Assembly: GCF_004343775.1 (NCBI RefSeq)
Contig: NZ_PTXL01000001.1
Span: forward strand, 868,001 to 932,000
DNA: 64,000 bases
Source of the DNA: Burkholderia sp. SRS-46
GTDB taxonomy: Bacteria; Pseudomonadota; Gammaproteobacteria; Burkholderiales; Burkholderiaceae
Direction of reading: 5' to 3'
Part shown: piece by piece, positions 45,197 to 54,974 of the stretch
How positions within the stretch are numbered: the first letter of the stretch is position 1
How the letters are laid out: every line of letters begins with the position of its first letter
Translations under genes and position numbers: made by a program
The notes under the pieces: model-generated
What the model was told of the DNA's origin: nothing
What the model saw: the letters and a program-made list of their open reading frames with translations, nothing else
Databases searched by the model: none

Positions 45197-48130
45197 ATGG
45201 CGAGTAACAACGTAGCCCAATTTGCCGCGGAACTGAAAATGCCTGCTGGTGTGCTGCTCGAACAGCTGCAGGCAGCGGGCGTCCAGAAAGCGAGTGAAGA
45301 CGATGCGCTGTCCGAGGCGGACAAGGCGCGTCTGCTCGATCATTTGCGCAAGTCGCACGGCGCGACCGATGGCGACAAGCGCAAGATCACGCTGACCCGC
45401 AAGCATACGTCGGAGATCAAGCAGTCCGACGCGACGGGCAAGGCTCGCACCATTCAGGTCGAGGTCCGCAAGAAGCGTACGTTCGTCAAGCGCGACGACG
45501 TGGGCGATGTCGCGGATCAGGGTCAGGCTCAGGCCGCGGAAGCGGATGACGATGCGGAACTGAAGCGTCGCGAGGAAGAGGCGCGCCGCGAGGCCGAGCT
45601 GCTCGAGAAGCAGGCGCAGGAACTGCGCGAGCGCCAGGAGCGCCTCGAGCGCGAGGAAGCCGAGCGCCGCGCCCGCGAGGAAGCGGCTGAAGCCGAGCGT
45701 CGCCGTGCCGAGGAAGAAGCGGCGGCGAAGCGTGTCGCGGCCGAAGCGGCCGCGAAGCAGGCTGTTGCCCAGCAGCAGGCGGCTGCCCAGCAGGCTGCCG
45801 CAGCGGAGCAGGAAGCGCGCACGCCATCGTCGCAGGACGAAGAACGTGCGGCCGCCGAACGCGCTGCACAGCGCGAAGCGGCGAAGAAGGCCGAGGATGC
45901 GGCTCGCGAAGCCGCAGACAAGGCGCGCGCCGAGCAGGAAGAGATCAGCAAGCGCCGCGCGGCCGCCGAGGCGGAAGCGCGTGCGATCCGCGAAATGATG
46001 AACACGCCGCGCAAGGCAGTGGTCAAGGCTGTCGAACCGCCGAAGCCGGTGGAACCGCCGAAGCCGGCCGAAGCCAAGGGCACGCTGCACAAGCCGGCGA
46101 AGCCGGCGGGTGAAGGCGGGCAGGCGCGTCCGGCGGCGAAGAAGCCGGCCGGCGCAGCGCCGGCGACCACGCAGGCGCCGGCAGGCGCGGGCGACCGCAA
46201 CAAGAAGCCGGGCGCCGGCAAGGGCGGCTGGCAGGACGACGCCGCGAAGCGTCGCGGCATCAAGACGCGCGGCGATTCGAGCGGCGGCGTCGACCGCGGC
46301 TGGCGCGGCGGCCCGAAGGGCCGTGGCCGTCACCAGGACAGCGCATCGTCGTTCCAGGCGCCGACCGAGCCGATCATCCGTGAAGTGCACGTGCCGGAAA
46401 CCATCTCGGTGGCCGACCTCGCGCACAAGATGTCCGTCAAGGCATCGGAAGTCATCAAGGTGATGATGAAGATGGGCCAGATGGTCACGATCAACCAGGT
46501 GCTGGACCAGGAAACGGCGATGATCATCGTCGAGGAACTGGGCCACCGCGCGGTTGCCGCGAAGCTGGACGATCCGGAAGCGCTGCTCGTCGAAGGCGAG
46601 ACCGGCACGGATGCAGAACAGCTGCCGCGTCCGCCGGTCGTCACCGTGATGGGTCACGTCGACCACGGCAAGACCTCGCTGCTCGACTACATCCGTCGCG
46701 CGAAGGTCGCGGCGGGCGAAGCGGGTGGCATTACGCAGCACATCGGTGCCTATCACGTCGAAACGCCGCGCGGTGTCGTCACGTTCCTCGATACCCCGGG
46801 TCACGAGGCGTTCACGGCCATGCGTGCGCGCGGTGCGAAGGCGACCGACATCGTCATTCTGGTGGTTGCAGCCGACGACGGCGTGATGCCGCAGACGAAG
46901 GAAGCCATCTCGCACGCGAAGGCGGGCGGCGTGCCGATCGTCGTCGCGATCAACAAGATCGACAAGCCGGAAGCGAATCCGGACCGCGTCAAGCAGGAAC
47001 TGGTCGCGGAAGGCGTCGTGCCGGAAGAATACGGCGGCGATTCGCCGTTCGTGCCGGTGTCGGCGAAGACGGGCTCGGGCATCGACGATCTGCTCGAAAA
47101 CGTGCTGCTGCAGGCCGAAGTGCTGGAACTGAAGGCACCGGTCGAGGCGCCGGCCAAGGGTATCGTGATCGAAGCGAAGCTCGACAAGGGCAAGGGCCCG
47201 GTCGCGACGATCCTGGTGCAGTCCGGTACGCTGAACCGCGGCGACATCGTGCTCGCGGGCACGGCCTACGGCCGCGTGCGTGCGATGCTCGACGAGAACG
47301 GCAAGCCGACGAAGGAAGCCGGCCCGTCGATCCCGGTCGAGATCCAGGGTCTGTCGGAAGTCCCGGGCGCCGGCGAGGAAGTGATCGTGCTGCCGGACGA
47401 GCGCAAGGCGCGCGAAATCGCGCTGTTCCGCCAGGGCAAGTTCCGCGACGTGAAGCTGGCGAAGCAGCAGGCCGCGAAGCTGGAAAGCATGCTCGAGCAG
47501 ATGGGCGAAGGCGAAGTGCAGAACCTGCCGCTCATCATCAAGGCGGACGTGCAGGGCTCGCAGGAAGCGCTGGTGCAGTCGCTGCTCAAGCTGTCGACCG
47601 ACGAAGTGCGCGTGCAGATCGTGCACAGCGCGGTGGGCGGCATCAGCGAAAGCGACGTCAACCTGGCGACGGCCTCGAAGGCGGTCATCATCGGCTTCAA
47701 CACCCGTGCCGATGCACAGGCGCGCAAGCTGGCCGAATCGAACGGCATCGACATCCGCTACTACAACATCATCTATGACGCTGTGGATGAGGTGAAGGCG
47801 GCAATGTCGGGCATGCTGGCACCGGAGAAGCGCGAAGTCGTGACCGGCACGGTCGAGGTGCGCCAGGTGTTCAAGGTGCCGAAGATCGGCGCGGTCGCGG
47901 GCTGTATGGTCACGGACGGCGTGGTCAAGCGTACGTCGTCGGTGCGCGTGCTGCGCAACAACGTCGTGATCTTCACCGGCGAACTCGAGTCGCTGAAGCG
48001 CTTCAAGGACGACGTCAAGGAAGTCCGCCAGGGCTTCGAGTGCGGTATGTCGGTGAAGAACTTCAACGACATCGTCGAAGGCGACCAGTTCGAAGTCTTC
48101 GAAGTGACCGAAGTCGCGCGTACGCTGTAA
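45197..48130 (+). CDS. infB: Translation initiation factor IF-2
   Basis: A 977-residue IF-2. The N-terminal 380 residues contain the IF2_N fold ([20 protein letters not shown]) and a very long charged coiled coil rich in Glu, Ala and Arg. The G domain starts near 480 with GHVDHGKT at 486-493, DTPGHEAF (G3) and NKID (G4), followed by domains II-IV ([20 protein letters not shown]). IF-2 places initiator tRNA on the 30S subunit. The extended N-terminal region is normal for Burkholderia. Confidence 0.97.
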   Translation: MASNNVAQFAAELKMPAGVLLEQLQAAGVQKASEDDALSEADKARLLDHLRKSHGATDGDKRKITLTRKHTSEIKQSDATGKARTIQVEVRKKRTFVKRDDVGDVADQGQAQAAEADDDAELKRREEEARREAELLEKQAQELRERQERLEREEAERRAREEAAEAERRRAEEEAAAKRVAAEAAAKQAVAQQQAAAQQAAAAEQEARTPSSQDEERAAAERAAQREAAKKAEDAAREAADKARAEQEEISKRRAAAEAEARAIREMMNTPRKAVVKAVEPPKPVEPPKPAEAKGTLHKPAKPAGEGGQARPAAKKPAGAAPATTQAPAGAGDRNKKPGAGKGGWQDDAAKRRGIKTRGDSSGGVDRGWRGGPKGRGRHQDSASSFQAPTEPIIREVHVPETISVADLAHKMSVKASEVIKVMMKMGQMVTINQVLDQETAMIIVEELGHRAVAAKLDDPEALLVEGETGTDAEQLPRPPVVTVMGHVDHGKTSLLDYIRRAKVAAGEAGGITQHIGAYHVETPRGVVTFLDTPGHEAFTAMRARGAKATDIVILVVAADDGVMPQTKEAISHAKAGGVPIVVAINKIDKPEANPDRVKQELVAEGVVPEEYGGDSPFVPVSAKTGSGIDDLLENVLLQAEVLELKAPVEAPAKGIVIEAKLDKGKGPVATILVQSGTLNRGDIVLAGTAYGRVRAMLDENGKPTKEAGPSIPVEIQGLSEVPGAGEEVIVLPDERKAREIALFRQGKFRDVKLAKQQAAKLESMLEQMGEGEVQNLPLIIKADVQGSQEALVQSLLKLSTDEVRVQIVHSAVGGISESDVNLATASKAVIIGFNTRADAQARKLAESNGIDIRYYNIIYDAVDEVKAAMSGMLAPEKREVVTGTVEVRQVFKVPKIGAVAGCMVTDGVVKRTSSVRVLRNNVVIFTGELESLKRFKDDVKEVRQGFECGMSVKNFNDIVEGDQFEVFEVTEVARTL

Positions 48131-48244
48131 CGATCGCGCATCGGCTCATGGGCGGGGCAGGCTTGGGCCTGTCCCGCCCATTTTCATGGCGGCTCGCAAA
48201 GCGGGTTGCCGACTTTGCTCCGAATAACGGATCACGGATCGATC

Positions 48245-48646
48245 ATGTCCAGGAAACGTACTTCCCCCAATCGCAACGTGCAGATCGCCGACCAGATTCA
48301 GCGCGACCTGTCCGAACTCATCATGCGCGAGGTCAAGGATCCGCGCATCGGCATCGTGACCATCCAGAGCGTGGAACTCACGCCGGATTATGCGCACGCG
48401 AAGGTGTACTTCACGACGCTGACCGGCAAGCCCGAGGACACGCAGGTCGCGCTGAACCATGCGTCCGGCCACCTGCATAACCTGCTGTTCAAGCGTCTGC
48501 ACATCCATACCGTGCCGACGCTGCACTTCCATTACGACCAGACGATCGAGAAGGCGGTGGCCATGTCGCGCCTGATCGAAGAGGCCAACGCGACGCGCGC
48601 GAAGGACGACGACGAAACCGACGCAGCGCCTGCAAAGGACGATTGA
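48245..48646 (+). CDS. rbfA: Ribosome-binding factor A
   Basis: A 133-residue KH-type Rbf[21 protein letters not shown], then [20 protein letters not shown] and [17 protein letters not shown] at 48245 gives the standard N-terminus [10 protein letters not shown]. An acidic tail ([15 protein letters not shown]) extends the C-terminus. RbfA acts in 30S maturation and cold adaptation. It lies between infB and truB, 13 bp before the latter. Confidence 0.95.
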   Translation: MSRKRTSPNRNVQIADQIQRDLSELIMREVKDPRIGIVTIQSVELTPDYAHAKVYFTTLTGKPEDTQVALNHASGHLHNLLFKRLHIHTVPTLHFHYDQTIEKAVAMSRLIEEANATRAKDDDETDAAPAKDD

Positions 48647-48659
48647 GTTCGCCCGGCCT

Positions 48660-49595
48660 ATGACGAATGCAGCCTCCCAACGTCCGCGCGTGCCCCGGCG
48701 CGCGCTGGACGGCGTCCTCCTGCTCGACAAGCCGATCGGCCTGTCGAGCAACGACGCCCTGATTCGCGCAAAGCGCCTGTATCTCGCGAAGAAGGCCGGC
48801 CACACCGGCACGCTCGACCCGCTGGCGTCGGGCCTGCTGCCGCTGTGCTTCGGCGAAGCGACGAAGTTCTCGCAAGACCTGCTGGAAGCCGACAAGACCT
48901 ACGAAGCGACGATGCGCCTCGGCGTGCGTACCGCGACCGGCGACGCGGAGGGCGAGGTGCTCGACACGCGCCCGGTCGCGTGCGATCGGGCGGCAGTGGA
49001 CGCCGCGCTCGCGCGCTTCACCGGCGAGATCGTGCAGGTGCCGCCGATGTATTCGGCGCTCAAGCGCGACGGCAAGCCGCTGTACGAATATGCGCGCGCG
49101 GGCCAGACGGTCGAGCGTGAAGGGCGCGCCGTCACGATCCACGTGCTCGAACTGCTGGCATGCGAGTTACCCGACGTGACGTTTCGCGTGACCTGCAGCA
49201 AGGGCACCTACGTGCGCACGCTGGCGGAAGACATCGGCGAGGCGCTCGGCTGCGGCGCGCACCTGACGATGCTGCGCCGTACCGGCGTCGGCGCGTTGAC
49301 GCTCGACCATGCGGTGACGCTCGACGCGCTGTCCGATGCCGACGCTGCGGCGCGCGATGCGTGGCTGCAGCCGGTCGACGCGCTGCTGTCGACGTTCCCG
49401 CTGGTGCGTCTCGACGACGAATGTGCGAAGCGCTTCCTGCACGGCCAGCGCTTGCGGTTGTCCGAGCTCGGGACGATCGACGCGAACGAGGGCGAGCGGG
49501 TGCGCGTGTACGATGCGACGCGGCTGCTCGGCGTGGCCCGCGCGGCGAACGGCGTGCTGGCGCCCGAGCGGCTCGTCGTGACCGCGGCGGCATGA
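48660..49595 (+). CDS. truB: tRNA pseudouridine(55) synthase TruB
   Basis: A 311-residue TruB. GVLLLDKPIGLSSNDALIRA precedes the catalytic motif KKAGHTGTLDPLASGLLPLC, in which the Asp of G-T-L-D is the nucleophile. Later motifs are VPPMYSALKRDGKPLYEYAR and CSKGTYVRTLAEDIGEALG; a C-terminal PUA-like part follows. It makes pseudouridine 55 in the T loop of tRNAs. It ends the nusA cluster; a bidirectional terminator follows. Confidence 0.96.
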   Translation: MTNAASQRPRVPRRALDGVLLLDKPIGLSSNDALIRAKRLYLAKKAGHTGTLDPLASGLLPLCFGEATKFSQDLLEADKTYEATMRLGVRTATGDAEGEVLDTRPVACDRAAVDAALARFTGEIVQVPPMYSALKRDGKPLYEYARAGQTVEREGRAVTIHVLELLACELPDVTFRVTCSKGTYVRTLAEDIGEALGCGAHLTMLRRTGVGALTLDHAVTLDALSDADAAARDAWLQPVDALLSTFPLVRLDDECAKRFLHGQRLRLSELGTIDANEGERVRVYDATRLLGVARAANGVLAPERLVVTAAA

Positions 49596-49638
49596 GGTGA
49601 CTCGAGGAAGCGACGCGTCCGCGTCGCCGGCAGCATGA

Positions 49639-49674
49639 AAAAGGCCCGGTCGTAGTCGACCGGGCCTTTTGTTT
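49639..49674. terminator. Bidirectional terminator between truB and the efflux operon
   Basis: A perfect 14-bp stem AAAAGGCCCGGTCG/CGACCGGGCCTTTT with a TAGT loop and GTTTT beyond. A and T runs on both sides serve convergent genes. Confidence 0.9.
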
Positions 49675-49694
49675 TGGCGCGAGATGCGCGGCGC

Positions 49695-51254
49695 TCAGTG
49701 CGCGGCCGATGCCGCCGCGCCCGCGTCGCCGCCGCCCGCGCGTTCGGGCTTCGTGATCCAGATCAGCGCGATCAGCAGCACGAAGATCGCCGCCGAAATA
49801 TAGAACAGGTCGTTCACGCCGAGCTGCGCGGCCTGTTGCGTGGCCATGTTGTTGATGAGGCCATGCGCCTGCTGCTGGGTCAGGCCGAGGCTGCCCATCT
49901 GCGAGACCGCCTGGTTGAACGTCGGGTTGTACGCATTCGCCTGCTCGACCAGTTGCGCGTGGTGGAAGTTGTTCCGATGATCCCACGCGGTCTGGAAGAT
50001 CGACGTGCCGATGCCGCCGCACATGATCCGCACGAAGTTCGACAGGCCCGATGCCGCCGGGATGCGGTGGCCGGGCAGGCCGGACAGCGTGATCGACACG
50101 AGCGGGATGAAGAAGCCCGCCATCGCGATGCCCTGCACGAGCGTCGGCAGCGTCAGCGACCATTCGTCGACGCCGGTCGTGTAGCGGGAGCGCATCCAGA
50201 AGCACAGCGCGAAGATCAGGAACGACGCCGTCGAGATATACCGTGGATCCGTGCGCGGCAGATACTTCCCGGTGAGCGGCGACAGCAGGATCGCGAATAG
50301 CCCGACAGGCGCCATCACGAGACCGGCGTCGGTCGCGGTGTAGCCGATCTGCGTCTGCAGCCACAGCGGCAACAGCACGAGGTTGCCGAAGTACAGGCCG
50401 TACCCGATCGACAGCGCCACCGTGCCACCGGTGAAGTTCCGCATGCGGAACAGCGACAGGTCGACGACCGGATGCTCGGCGGTGAGTTCCCAGATGACGA
50501 AGAACGCGAACGCGATGACGGCGGTCAGCGCGAGCACGATGATGGTCGTCGATGCGAACCAGTCGAGATCCTTGCCCTTGTCGAGCATGATCTGCAGCGA
50601 GCCGACCCAGACGACCAGCAGCGCGAGGCCCACGCCGTCGATCGGCGCGCGGCGCACGGCCGATTCCCGCTGGCGGTAGATCATCCACGTTGCGATCGCG
50701 GCGGCGACGCCGACCGGGATGTTGACGTAGAAGATCCACGGCCACGAGTAGTTGTCCGAAATCCATCCGCCGAGAATCGGGCCGGCGACGGGCGCGATCA
50801 GCGTTGTCATCGCCCAGAGTGCGAGCGCCATCGGCGCCTTCGCGCGCGGGTAGCTCGAGAGCAGCAGCGCTTGCGACAGCGGAATCATCGGGCCCGCGAC
50901 GGCGCCCTGGATCACGCGCGACACGAGCAGGAACGGCAGCGTCGGCGAGAGCCCGCACATCCACGACGAAATGACGAACAGGATGATCGACGCAAGGAAC
51001 AGGCGAACCTGTCCGATGCGGTCGGTGAGCCAGCCCGTCAGCGGCACGGAGATCGCGTTCGCGACCGCGAACGACGTGATGACCCACGTGCCCTGGTCGG
51101 ATGACACGCCGAGATCGCCCGAGATCGTCGGGATCGCGACGTTCGCGATCGACGTGTCGAGCACGTTCATGAACACGGCGAGCGATACCGCGATCGTGCC
51201 GATTACGAGCTGCCCGCCCTGCAGGGGCGGGTGGGAGACAGGAGGCTGTGCCAT
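49695..51254 (-). CDS. emrB: DHA2-family MFS drug exporter EmrB-like
   Basis: A 519-residue membrane protein with 14 predicted transmembrane segments. Motifs include NVLDTSIANVAIPTISGDLG at TM1, the motif A loop GWLTDRIGQVRLFL, SRVIQGAVAGPMIPLSQALL and motif C-like APVAGPILGGWISDNYSW, all typical of EmrB/QacA antiporters. It is the inner-membrane pump of a tripartite system with EmrA (27 bp upstream) and an outer-membrane factor. Substrates are probably hydrophobic toxic compounds, by family. Confidence 0.93.
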   Translation of the reverse strand: MAQPPVSHPPLQGGQLVIGTIAVSLAVFMNVLDTSIANVAIPTISGDLGVSSDQGTWVITSFAVANAISVPLTGWLTDRIGQVRLFLASIILFVISSWMCGLSPTLPFLLVSRVIQGAVAGPMIPLSQALLLSSYPRAKAPMALALWAMTTLIAPVAGPILGGWISDNYSWPWIFYVNIPVGVAAAIATWMIYRQRESAVRRAPIDGVGLALLVVWVGSLQIMLDKGKDLDWFASTTIIVLALTAVIAFAFFVIWELTAEHPVVDLSLFRMRNFTGGTVALSIGYGLYFGNLVLLPLWLQTQIGYTATDAGLVMAPVGLFAILLSPLTGKYLPRTDPRYISTASFLIFALCFWMRSRYTTGVDEWSLTLPTLVQGIAMAGFFIPLVSITLSGLPGHRIPAASGLSNFVRIMCGGIGTSIFQTAWDHRNNFHHAQLVEQANAYNPTFNQAVSQMGSLGLTQQQAHGLINNMATQQAAQLGVNDLFYISAAIFVLLIALIWITKPERAGGGDAGAAASAAH

Positions 51255-51281
51255 GTCGGTGGTTTTCCGGGAACGCAGCGC

Positions 51282-52499
51282 TTACATCATCTTCGAGATG
51301 CTGCTCGGCTTCGCAGCGGCCGGCGCAGGCGCGCCGGCGCCGGCGTTTTCCGCGATGATGCGTGCGATCTCGGCGTTGGCTTCGTCGCCGTACTTCGCGA
51401 ACACGTCGGTCTGGTAGACCGTGTTCTGCACGTTGCCGAGCTGGTTGCCGCTTTCGTCCTTGATGTTGACGTCGACCTGCATCGACAGGCCGATCCGCAG
51501 CGGATGCTTGTCGAGATCCTTCGAATCGAGCTCGATCCGCACCGGCAGGCGCTGCACGACCTTGATCCAGTTGCCGGTCGCGTTCTGCGCCGGCAGCAGC
51601 GAGAACGCCGAGCCGGTGCCGGCCGAGAAGCCGATGACCTTGCCGTGATAGACGAACGACGAGCCGTAGATGTCGGCCGTCAGCTCGACCGGCTGGCCGA
51701 TGCGCATGTGCTTGAGCTGCACTTCCTTGAAGTTCGCGTCGACCCACACCGAATTCAGCGGCACGACCGACATCAGCGGCGTGCCCGGCGACACGCGCTG
51801 GCCGACCTGCACCGAGCGCTTCGCGACATAGCCGGTGACCGGCGCGGGCAGCGTGTTGCGCGCGTTCGCGAGATACGCGTCGCGGACCTTCGCGGCGGAC
51901 GCGAGCACGTTCGGGTGCGTCGCGATCGTGGTGTTCGCGGTCAGCGCGCGGTTCGACGCGAGTTGCTGCTGAGCGGTGTCGAGCGACGCCTGCGCGGCCT
52001 TCACCGAGTCACGTGCGTGCGAGATTTCTTCCTGCGACACGGCGCCCGTCTGCGCGACCGCGACGCGGCGGCGCAGGTCGTCCTCGGCGCGCGACAGATC
52101 CGACTGGCGCAGCGCGACCTGCGCGCGATACTGGTCGTCGTTGACGAACAGGCCGCGCACCTGGCGCACCGTCTGCGCGAGGTTCGCTTCAGCCTGTTGC
52201 AGCGCGACCTGCGAATCGGCCGGGTCGAGCACCACGAGCGGATCGCCGGCCTTGACCGTCTGCGTGTCGTCGGCCTTCACCGCGACGACCGTACCGACGA
52301 CCTGCGGCGTGATCTGCACGACGTTGCCGTTGACGTAGGCATCGTCGGTCGACTCGTGGAAGCGTGCGACGAGGAAGTAGTACAGCCCGTACGCGATGGC
52401 CGCGATCACGATGACCGCGACGAGCAGCGTCATCATCCGTTTGCGCTTGCCGTTGTTCTGCGGCTGGGCGCTGGCGGCGTTTTGTTGAGGGTCGCTCAT
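51282..52499 (-). CDS. emrA: EmrA-like membrane fusion (HlyD-family) protein
   Basis: A 405-residue periplasmic adaptor: short cytosolic tail, one transmembrane anchor (MMTLLVAVIVIAAIAYGLYY), a lipoyl-like half (STDDAYVNGNVVQITPQVVG), a long coiled-coil hairpin (residues about 100-205), second lipoyl half (LPAPVTGYVAKRSVQVGQRV) and a beta-barrel region (NSVWVDANFKEVQLKHMRIG). ATG at 52499 follows GGAG. It links the MFS pump to the outer-membrane factor. Confidence 0.93.
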   Translation of the reverse strand: MSDPQQNAASAQPQNNGKRKRMMTLLVAVIVIAAIAYGLYYFLVARFHESTDDAYVNGNVVQITPQVVGTVVAVKADDTQTVKAGDPLVVLDPADSQVALQQAEANLAQTVRQVRGLFVNDDQYRAQVALRQSDLSRAEDDLRRRVAVAQTGAVSQEEISHARDSVKAAQASLDTAQQQLASNRALTANTTIATHPNVLASAAKVRDAYLANARNTLPAPVTGYVAKRSVQVGQRVSPGTPLMSVVPLNSVWVDANFKEVQLKHMRIGQPVELTADIYGSSFVYHGKVIGFSAGTGSAFSLLPAQNATGNWIKVVQRLPVRIELDSKDLDKHPLRIGLSMQVDVNIKDESGNQLGNVQNTVYQTDVFAKYGDEANAEIARIIAENAGAGAPAPAAAKPSSISKMM

Positions 52500-52551
52500 G
52501 GCGATTTTCTCCGTCCGTTGATTCGAGTGTCTGCGTTGTGATTGGGCCGGT

Positions 52552-54063
52552 TCAGTTCGCGGCCTGTTGTGCGGTCTTCGCCTGCGCGGTGCGGTCGGCG
52601 TCGGGCGCCGCAAGGCGGGTGCCGGCGGCGTCGAAGCCGCCGCCGAGCGCCTTGATCAGCCCGAACTGCATGTCGCGGCGCCGCATCTTCAGGTTGGTCA
52701 CGGTCTGTTCCGACGCCAGGCGGTTGCTGTCCGCGTTCAGCACCTGCAGCTGCGGCGACAGGCCGGCCTTGTAGCGGATCACGGCCAGGTCGTAGGCGCG
52801 TGTCGATGCGTCGAGCGCGCGCTGCGCGTCGCCCATCTGCTTGTCGACCGCGCGAATCGACGCGACCTGCGTCGCGACGTCGTTCATCGCGCCGATCAGC
52901 GTCTGGTTGTAGTTCGCGACGGACAGGTCGAAGTCCGCATAGCGGCCCTTGAGCTGCGCGCGCAGCGCGCCGCCGTCGAAGATCGGCAGGTGGATCGCCG
53001 GGCTGAACTGCGCCTGGCGGCTCGCGAAGTTCAGGAATTTGCCCCAGCCGAACGCATCGAAGCCGAAGCCCGCCGCGAGGTTCACGTCGGGGTAGAACTC
53101 CGCTTTCGCTTCCTTCACGTCGTGCATCGCGGCTTCGACCTGCCAGCGCGCGGCGACGATGTCCGGGCGGCGCGACACGAGGTCGGCCGGCAGGTTGTCG
53201 GGCAGCAGGACGGCGCCGCCCGGGTTCAGCACCGGCTGCGCGATCTGCAGGCCACGGTCCGGCCCCTTGCCGAGCAGGGCGGCGAGCTGGTAGCGCGTCG
53301 TCGTGATCTGGCCGTCGAGGTCGGACAGCGACGCCTGGGTGGTCGCGATGTTGCCGCGTGCGGTCTGGCGCTCGACGTTGGTATCGAGGCCGGCCGACAC
53401 GCGGCCGTCGGTAATCGTGCCGACCGTCTGGCGGTTGGTGATCTCGCGCTGCGCGATGTCGCGCAGCGCATACAGTTGCGCGAGCGAATTGTAGGTGCGC
53501 GCGATCGACGAGGCGAGCGTGACGCGCGCCTGCTGCATGTCCGCCTCGGCAGCCTTTTCCTGCGACACGGCGGCATGCAGGCGCTCGCGGTTCTTGCCCC
53601 ACAGGTCGAGATCCCACGACGCGCTCGCGAGCGCGTTGTTCTCGCTGTACCACGCGCCGCCGAGCGGGGGCGGGAAGAGTGCGTTGCCCGAATACAGCTG
53701 GCGGGTCCACGAGTACTTGGCATCGACGCTCGGCAGCAGCGTCGAGCGCGACGATTCGATATAGGACGACGCCTTCGCGATGCGCGCCTGCGCTTGCGCG
53801 ATCGACGGATTGTCGGCAAGCGCCTCGTCGATGAGCTTCGGCAACTGTGGATCGCCGAACTGGGCGGCCCAGTCGAGCGACGGCCATTTGCCGCCCTCGG
53901 CTGGCAGGCTCTGAGCGGTTTCGAATTGCGACGCGGGCGCGATCTGCTTGTCGCTCTTGATGCCGAAGTAGTTTGCACAGCCCGCCAGCGCCAGCGCGGC
54001 GACCGCGGCAGCGACGGCGGTACGGCACGATCCGGCACGCACGGACAACGGGGACGATTTCAT
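52552..54063 (-). CDS. Outer-membrane efflux lipoprotein (NodT/OprM type)
   Basis: About 503 residues. A lipoprotein signal ends ALALAGC, followed by NYFGIKSDKQIAPASQF and two TolC-like repeats rich in coiled coil: LIDEALADNPSIAQAQARIA with SWDLDLWGKNRERLHAAVSQ, then LVSRRPDIVAARWQVEAAMH and IRYKAGLSPQLQVLNADSNR. The R-R-P-D motif is diagnostic of RND/MFS-linked outer-membrane factors. It forms the exit duct for EmrAB. ATG at 54063 places the signal sequence at the N-terminus. Confidence 0.93.
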   Translation of the reverse strand: MKSSPLSVRAGSCRTAVAAAVAALALAGCANYFGIKSDKQIAPASQFETAQSLPAEGGKWPSLDWAAQFGDPQLPKLIDEALADNPSIAQAQARIAKASSYIESSRSTLLPSVDAKYSWTRQLYSGNALFPPPLGGAWYSENNALASASWDLDLWGKNRERLHAAVSQEKAAEADMQQARVTLASSIARTYNSLAQLYALRDIAQREITNRQTVGTITDGRVSAGLDTNVERQTARGNIATTQASLSDLDGQITTTRYQLAALLGKGPDRGLQIAQPVLNPGGAVLLPDNLPADLVSRRPDIVAARWQVEAAMHDVKEAKAEFYPDVNLAAGFGFDAFGWGKFLNFASRQAQFSPAIHLPIFDGGALRAQLKGRYADFDLSVANYNQTLIGAMNDVATQVASIRAVDKQMGDAQRALDASTRAYDLAVIRYKAGLSPQLQVLNADSNRLASEQTVTNLKMRRRDMQFGLIKALGGGFDAAGTRLAAPDADRTAQAKTAQQAAN

Positions 54064-54147
54064 CGCGCTGATCCCTGACTCGGAATGAATGATGGACACT
54101 GCAAGGATTTCCTTACATTAATCTGTCAAAGATGATTGTTATGGCAA

Positions 54148-54645
54148 TTATTGCGGTGCACTGCCGCCGGCCGTGTCGCACGCGTTGCCGAGAATGCGGC
54201 GCAGCATGCTCTTCAGGAAGCCGACTTCCTCCGGCGTGAAGCCGTCCAGCAGCTGGTCGAGCACGCTGCGGAAGATGGGCGGCAGCCGTTCGGCGAGCGC
54301 GCGCCCTTCGTCGGTCAGTTCGAGCCGCACGACGCGCCGGTCCTCGATGCTGCGCACGCGGGACAGCAGGCCGCGCTTCTCGACGCGGTCGAGCAGGCGC
54401 GTCACCGCGCTCGCGTCGATCCCGTATTCGCGGGCGAGCTCGGCGGCCGTCGAGCACTTGCCGACTGCGATCATGAACAGCATGCTGGCCTGCGTGCCCG
54501 TGATGCCGAGTTCGCCTTGCGTACGCTGCGTGACGAGGTTGGTCATCAGCGATTTCACACGCGACATCAGATAGCCGACGCTATCGTTCACCTGATAGGT
54601 CGACAGCGAAACGGGCTGCGATTGGGAGGAAGTGGAATCCGACAT
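54148..54645 (-). CDS. MarR-family regulator of the efflux operon
   Basis: A 165-residue MarR protein with a winged helix (TGTQASMLFMIAVGKCSTAA, ELAREYGIDASAVTRLLDRV, EKRGLLSRVRSIEDRRVVRL, in which the D-R-R is the wing motif) and flanking dimerisation helices. It is the first gene of the minus-strand order marR, outer-membrane factor, emrA, emrB, as in E. coli emrRAB. Such repressors usually bind phenolic ligands that release them from DNA. A palindrome overlaps its upstream region. Confidence 0.92.
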   Translation of the reverse strand: MSDSTSSQSQPVSLSTYQVNDSVGYLMSRVKSLMTNLVTQRTQGELGITGTQASMLFMIAVGKCSTAAELAREYGIDASAVTRLLDRVEKRGLLSRVRSIEDRRVVRLELTDEGRALAERLPPIFRSVLDQLLDGFTPEEVGFLKSMLRRILGNACDTAGGSAPQ

Positions 54646-54663
54646 AAAACCATGAAACTGCAA

Positions 54664-54673
54664 TAGTTGACTA
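54664..54673. promoter_or_regulatory. Candidate MarR operator
   Basis: TAGTTGACTA is a near-perfect palindrome 18 bp upstream of the marR start. The position suits an autorepression site. The region 54709-54886 further upstream contains no gene. Confidence 0.45.
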
Positions 54674-54886
54674 GGCAGTAGTGTAGGCGCAAATGCTTGC
54701 CTCGGCAAATGTTAATCGAACGGCCGAGCGCCTGCTTGCCGTCGCCCAATACCCTACTCGGAGGATGGTCTTTGCCGAAGGGCGGGCGGTGGCTCGGGGC
54801 GGGCGCCCGGCGCTTTTGCGGGGCGGCTTCGCGAGCCTGTCTTGTTGCGGTGCAGCGCGCGGACCGCTCGCGTCATCTGCACGTGC

Positions 54887-54892
54887 TATAAT
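54887..54892 (+). promoter_or_regulatory. -10 element of the typA promoter
   Basis: A perfect TATAAT within GTGCTATAATTTG, about 80 bp before typA; the -35 region is poorly conserved. Confidence 0.6.
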
Positions 54893-54974
54893 TTGAGGCT
54901 TTCCTAGCTGCATCACGCACGCACGTGACGAACGAGCGTGCGTATTTGCGCATCCAATCGATTTTCAGGTTTCT

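Noticed and set aside
49132..51747. 871-codon minus frame overlapping truB and emrB
   Set aside because: Out-of-frame reading of emrB continuing into its neighbours; no domain.
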